Assembly: GCA_963580455.1 (NCBI GenBank)
Contig: OY756962.1
Span: forward strand, 21,656,001-21,720,000
DNA: 64,000 nt
Reading direction: 5' to 3'
From: Euonymus europaeus
Taxonomy: Eukaryota > Streptophyta > Magnoliopsida > Celastrales > Celastraceae
Positions 62,001 through 64,000 of this stretch are shown here, in pieces (position 1 is the stretch's first letter; every line of letters starts with the position of its first letter). The notes under the pieces are model-generated. The model was not told the DNA's origin. It saw only the letters and a list, made by a program, of their open reading frames with translations, and did not search any database. A program made the translations under genes and the position numbers.

Positions 62001-62750
62001 ATTCTTCTGGAAATAATTTTACGTCACATTGATTGTTGAATCAAATTTTCCAAATTGTTGTGTATTTTTTTTTTAAAGACAGATCTGATTTTGTATACTC
62101 TAATATATTGTGTGTGTGTTTTTTTTTGCGTGGAAGATGAGTTTAGTTAGTTTTTACTTTTAAATCTTCCCATTTTATTTTATTTATGGGAACTGTACAT
62201 TATATTTTAACTTTTAAAAAAGGTTGTCTTTTTGGATATGCCTGCATCATTTTGTGAAGTACCATCTTTCTTGTCGCCTTATAGAGAAGGCAATTTTTGA
62301 TAAGTACCCATAAACTATTTCATCCAATGTGCTTTATTTGAGTTGCTTTGCTATTTGCGTTGCACGGCCTATTATGTGGTTGATCTTGTACGTTTGGACA
62401 AATAAGATTTTTTCTTTCATTTGAAAATGAAAAGAAGAAATTTGTCTAAGGACGGATCTTTCTATCATTTTGTAAAGTAACGTCTTTCTTGCCTACTTAT
62501 AGAAAGGGCACATTTTGACAAGTAGCCATAAACTATCGCATCCAATGTGCTTTTATTTGTGTTGCTTTTCTAATTGCATTTTTCATGATCTATCGTGTGG
62601 TAGATCTCCTATGTTATTGGCACAGAAGATTTTTTCTTCCGTTCGAAAAGGAAAAGAAGAAATTTGTCAAAAGACGGTTCTTTATATCATGATCAAACTC
62701 AATCAAGAGTACAACGCTTCCTCAAATTCTTATCGTCCTCGGCCTCATGA
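44067..62750 (+). CDS. SNL: SIN3-like transcriptional corepressor (SNL1/SNL2 type)
   Basis: Twenty-two exons join in frame to 1355 residues: 44067-44146, 44766-44936, 45046-45214, 45295-45393, 45522-45686, 45757-46042, 48293-48429, 50126-50201, 50283-50312, 50465-50658, 50752-50906, 51325-51452, 51563-51817, 53054-53662, 53787-53875, 54041-54649, 54743-54843, 54927-55065, 55146-55298, 55376-55539, 55787-55898 and 62604-62750. SIN3 proteins scaffold histone-deacetylase complexes in the nucleus. PAH1 (about 51-115, [16 protein letters not shown]), PAH2 (130-194) and PAH3 (324-392, [10 protein letters not shown]) bind repressors. The HDAC-interacting/Sin3 corepressor region follows ([56 protein letters not shown]; about 447-660). 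Next come a variable acidic part (about 700-1050, EGELS) and the Sin3 C-terminal domain ([14 protein letters not shown] to [10 protein letters not shown]). All splice sites are GT-AG. The last intron, 6.7 kb, holds an antisense copia element. Length matches Arabidopsis SNL proteins. Confidence 0.97.
47158..47709. mobile_element. Candidate hAT-like MITE in SNL intron 6
   Basis: The left end TGTTTGGGAAGCCATTTTG pairs loosely with the reverse complement of the right end, GTGTTTGAGAAATTAGC. The interior repeats AACATATATGCTAA and TTTGAAACAACATATATG, the same words as the MITE at 58543-59275, so the two may be one family. Confidence 0.45.
47735..47880 (+). mobile_element. Au-like SINE copy in SNL intron 6
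   Basis: TAGTGGTGCAATCTAG, box-B-like GGTTCAATTCC, GAAACAACCTCTCTACAT, GTGGGGTAAGG and the GAGCCTTGTGCA tail occur in the order of an Au SINE. Confidence 0.75.
48430..50125 (+). other. SNL intron 7
   Basis: A 1.7-kb intron with no supported exon. It contains a (CT)n run at 49706-49725. The segment 49490-50040 has TTGGTTGATGTTTTC at its left and, on the other strand, TTGGTTGGTGATATTGAC near its right end, which hints at a decayed inverted-repeat element. Confidence 0.5.
51057..51235 (+). mobile_element. Au-like SINE copy in SNL intron 11
   Basis: GTTGCAGTGGTGCAACC, GGTCACAGGTTCAATTC, GAAAACAACCTCTACATAT and TTGTGGGGGTCCTG match the order of the Au SINE. The 3' part is diverged. Confidence 0.7.
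51818..53053 (+). other. SNL intron 13
   Basis: A 1.2-kb intron. No exon or repeat is identified apart from a short (TGTA)n run near 52962-52980. TTACTTGGTGTTGGGTTGTG at 52280 recurs as TTACTTGATGTTGGATTGTC near 52391. Confidence 0.5.
56155..56290 (+). mobile_element. Au-like SINE copy in SNL intron 21
   Basis: GGGTCACATGTTGAAATTC, GAAACAACCTTTCCACAG, TAGGGCAAAGCTGTGTACAT and CTTCCCCTTCCAAGACTGCC follow the Au SINE consensus order. The copy is truncated at its left end. Confidence 0.7.
56341..56400 (-). repeat. 3' LTR, internally deleted (60 bp)
   Basis: It shares both ends with the 162-bp 5' LTR but lacks about 100 bp of its middle (after GAAAGTAGC). Confidence 0.85.
56401..56412 (-). other. 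Polypurine tract
   Basis: The minus strand reads CTTGAGGGGGGC directly before the 3' LTR, the common plant copia pattern. Confidence 0.8.
56408..60706 (-). pseudogene. Broken copia gag-pol in the SNL intron
   Basis: From high to low coordinates: gag (60706-59960) with zinc knuckle [14 protein letters not shown], protease ([13 protein letters not shown] near 59770), pre-integrase ([14 protein letters not shown] near 59380), the MITE, integrase ([15 protein letters not shown], LRSDNT near 58275; FGCVVFVH), reverse transcriptase ([38 protein letters not shown]; 57677-56811) and RNase H ([24 protein letters not shown]; 56770-56408). RT stops at about 56811 and resumes in RNase H, so the YVDD segment is deleted. 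Several frames are needed to read it. Confidence 0.9.
58543..59275. mobile_element. hAT-like MITE inside the intronic copia element
   Basis: AGTGTTTGGTAAACAATTTT and the reverse complement of the other end, AGTGTTTGGTAAACAATTTC, are near-perfect terminal inverted repeats. Similarity continues inward through CATATAATTTA. The 733-bp insert is AT-rich and noncoding. It splits the copia pol between the pre-integrase zinc-binding motif and integrase. An 8-bp duplication was not clear by eye. Confidence 0.85.
60865..61096 (-). repeat. Tandem duplication in the copia leader, about 118-bp unit
   Basis: Two nearly identical units beginning GTAACACAACACAATGC (60865 and 60984) run through GGCCAAGAGCAAGGAGACAA to CGATCAACCGAAACAAAAGT. 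They differ mainly in the length of an A run. Confidence 0.92.
61434..61446 (-). other. Primer-binding site of the intronic copia element
   Basis: The minus strand reads TGGTATTGGAGCC directly after the 5' LTR. It differs at two positions from the initiator Met-tRNA complement. Confidence 0.8.
61447..61608 (-). repeat. 5' LTR of the intronic copia element (162 bp)
   Basis: It reads TGTTAAATATTGAAGGG to GAATTCTTGTAACT on the minus strand and is followed by the primer site. The length is short for a copia LTR but within range. Confidence 0.88.
61617..61670. repeat. (TA)n(GT)n microsatellite
   Basis: TATATATATAGG, a GTGTGT run and GTATGTATGTATATG follow each other. Confidence 0.88.
62238..62681 (+). 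repeat. Tandem duplication over the last SNL exon, about 220-bp unit
   Basis: The upstream copy (about 62238-62459) and the downstream copy (about 62460-62681) share CATTTTGT.AAGTA, ATAAACTAT..CATCCAATGTGC, AAGATTTTTTCTTTC.TT and AAAGAAGAAATTTGTC with an offset of 218-222 bp. The downstream copy includes the acceptor and most of exon 22. In the upstream copy the acceptor AG is replaced (GGTTGATC) and an in-frame TAA stands where GAA is read, so it is no longer an exon. Confidence 0.88.
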
Positions 62751-64000
62751 TAATGTATCAAACCTATCAACAAGGGAGGCAGGTAGATTTTCATGGAACT
62801 TTTGATAACTAGCAATGCTATTTGACTTCTGTTTTATATTCTGTTCACGATTTGGCCTGTAGGGTCCTTGGAACAATGCAAGGCAGGAAGAATTTAACCA
62901 GGCAGCATCTTGCATATATTTTTGTATCATAACGATTGGCTGAGTGAAACTGAATTGGGAATGAAGTATATTGTTAGGCAATGGATGGCATCTGAGCCTT
63001 TGTTTTGTAGATGTGATTGATGTTGATGCATTATCTTGTTTTGTAGCAATGTGTCTGCCATTGTTCCTTTTTAAGTTGCAGCTCGTCACCTCTCCTCCTG
63101 CTGTCCACCCAAAAAGTAGGGCGGTGGCTTACTGATTCTTGGTCTTGCCAGGTTATGGATCCAAGTTTCTCAATTCAAAATTTGGCAAGAAGTGGATAAT
63201 TTTCTGGGGAAGTAAGATGACTACATGGAACTTCCAGTGTACCTTTTTTGTCTCTTGCATACAGCTCAATACTGATACTGCACTTTTTATGTTTTGGATA
63301 TTTTATCTTGTAAACCTTAGTTTCACTATTCTCTGATGTACAGTTATGGCAAATTGTACCAGTTTGGTAATCTTATTCATCTTTTCTTAGAGCAATCTTA
63401 TTTATCGAGAATGTCACTACATGATTATTGTTTTTGATATTCATCTTCTTTTGGATAGGGTTGTGATAAATACACCTGTACTTATTTTAAAAACCCCTCA
63501 CCCTATGCTGTCTTATCAATTTCTTGTGTGTTCAAGTGGCCACGTGCGTGCATAAAGAGTGAATAATAATATTTTATCTTGCATGTCTAGAGAATGATTA
63601 TTTTGTATGCCTATTAAGAGTACTTTTTCTTGAGAATGATGTTCCATTTGTGTCATTTTTTGTTAATAAACCACATCAAAAATGGAATATCATGTGATGT
63701 TATAGGGGGTCTTATTTTGTTGTGCCATATTTGGAGAACTGGTCTGGTTCTTGTGTAAAATTGGCATTTCCCAACACTTGCCCTTGCTGCACTTTCAAAT
63801 TATTTGCAAATTAATTTCTACCGGAATTAGAGATCAATGATATATCGGGAATAATAGAATATATGATGTGCCATAAAAAATGTTATAAAAAAAATAAATA
63901 ATAAAATATATTTCTCAAATGCAAATTAAAAAAAAAAATTGTGTACTACATGTAAATTTAATCAAGCAAATGAATGAAAATATGGACTTCATTGACTACA
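62751..64000 (+). other. Downstream of SNL: 3' UTR and flank
   Basis: The SNL stop codon TGA is at 62748-62750. What follows has no supported coding region. The 3' UTR must begin here, but the poly(A) site is not placed. An AATAAA lies at 63665-63670, which seems far away. Confidence 0.5.

Larger units (their letters stand above)
55899..62603 (+). other. SNL intron 21, 6.7 kb, transposon-filled
   Basis: The last intron begins GTATGTTG after exon 21 and ends GTGTGGTAG before exon 22. About 5.3 kb of it is the copia element at 56341-61608. The rest has a SINE, a microsatellite near 61617-61670 and a dead duplicate of the last exon at 62238-62459. Without the copia element the intron would be about 1.4 kb. 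Confidence 0.85.

Noticed and set aside
1..64000. CRISPR arrays, bacterial operons, plasmid or phage modules
   Set aside because: All genes have plant-type spliced exons. The repeats are transposon-derived, and no short regularly spaced repeats with unique spacers are present.

Overview
This is nuclear DNA from a flowering plant, probably a eudicot. It is AT-rich, and three ordinary plant genes with GT-AG introns sit among several generations of nested transposons. I cannot name the species from the sequence.

Three host genes can be read exon by exon, and each assembles in frame from start to stop. (1) 6663-10204, minus: chloroplast ferredoxin-thioredoxin reductase catalytic (beta) subunit, six small exons, 151 aa, with the full set of FeS and redox cysteines. 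(2) 29237-31509, minus: a secreted CREG1-like protein, five exons, 203 aa. (3) 44067-62750, plus: a SIN3-like corepressor of the SNL1/SNL2 type, 22 coding exons, 1355 aa, with three PAH domains, the SIN3 corepressor domain and a SIN3 C-terminal domain. The three have unrelated jobs (plastid redox control, secretory pathway, histone-deacetylase scaffolding) and no operon-like relation.

Most of the rest is mobile DNA. 473-5065 is a young, structurally intact Ty1/copia element with one uninterrupted 1321-aa polyprotein and a CTAGT target-site duplication. 11955-12419 is a 465-bp solo LTR (ATAAC duplication) lying inside an older Emigrant-like MITE. 14357-21470 is an older, broken copia element (GTTAG duplication, 994/996-bp LTRs) whose reverse-transcriptase region contains a perfect 77-bp inverted duplication. 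21955-23780 holds DUF1985 and MuDR-transposase remnants, and 28238-28420 a Helitron helicase scrap. 35190-40985 is a copia relic on the minus strand. It is split by a 4.1-kb solo LTR (CCAAG duplication), which itself carries a Pack-MULE-like TIR element with a captured R2R3-MYB intron/exon fragment. 56341-61608 is a copia element in antisense orientation inside the last intron of the SNL gene (CTATT duplication), itself hit by a hAT-like MITE. Au-like SINE copies are scattered through introns of two of the genes.

The observations most worth following are the 77-bp inverted duplication, which could form an RNA hairpin matching its own family; the Pack-element / solo-LTR / copia nesting with the MYB fragment; and a local duplication of the last SNL exon in which one copy has died.
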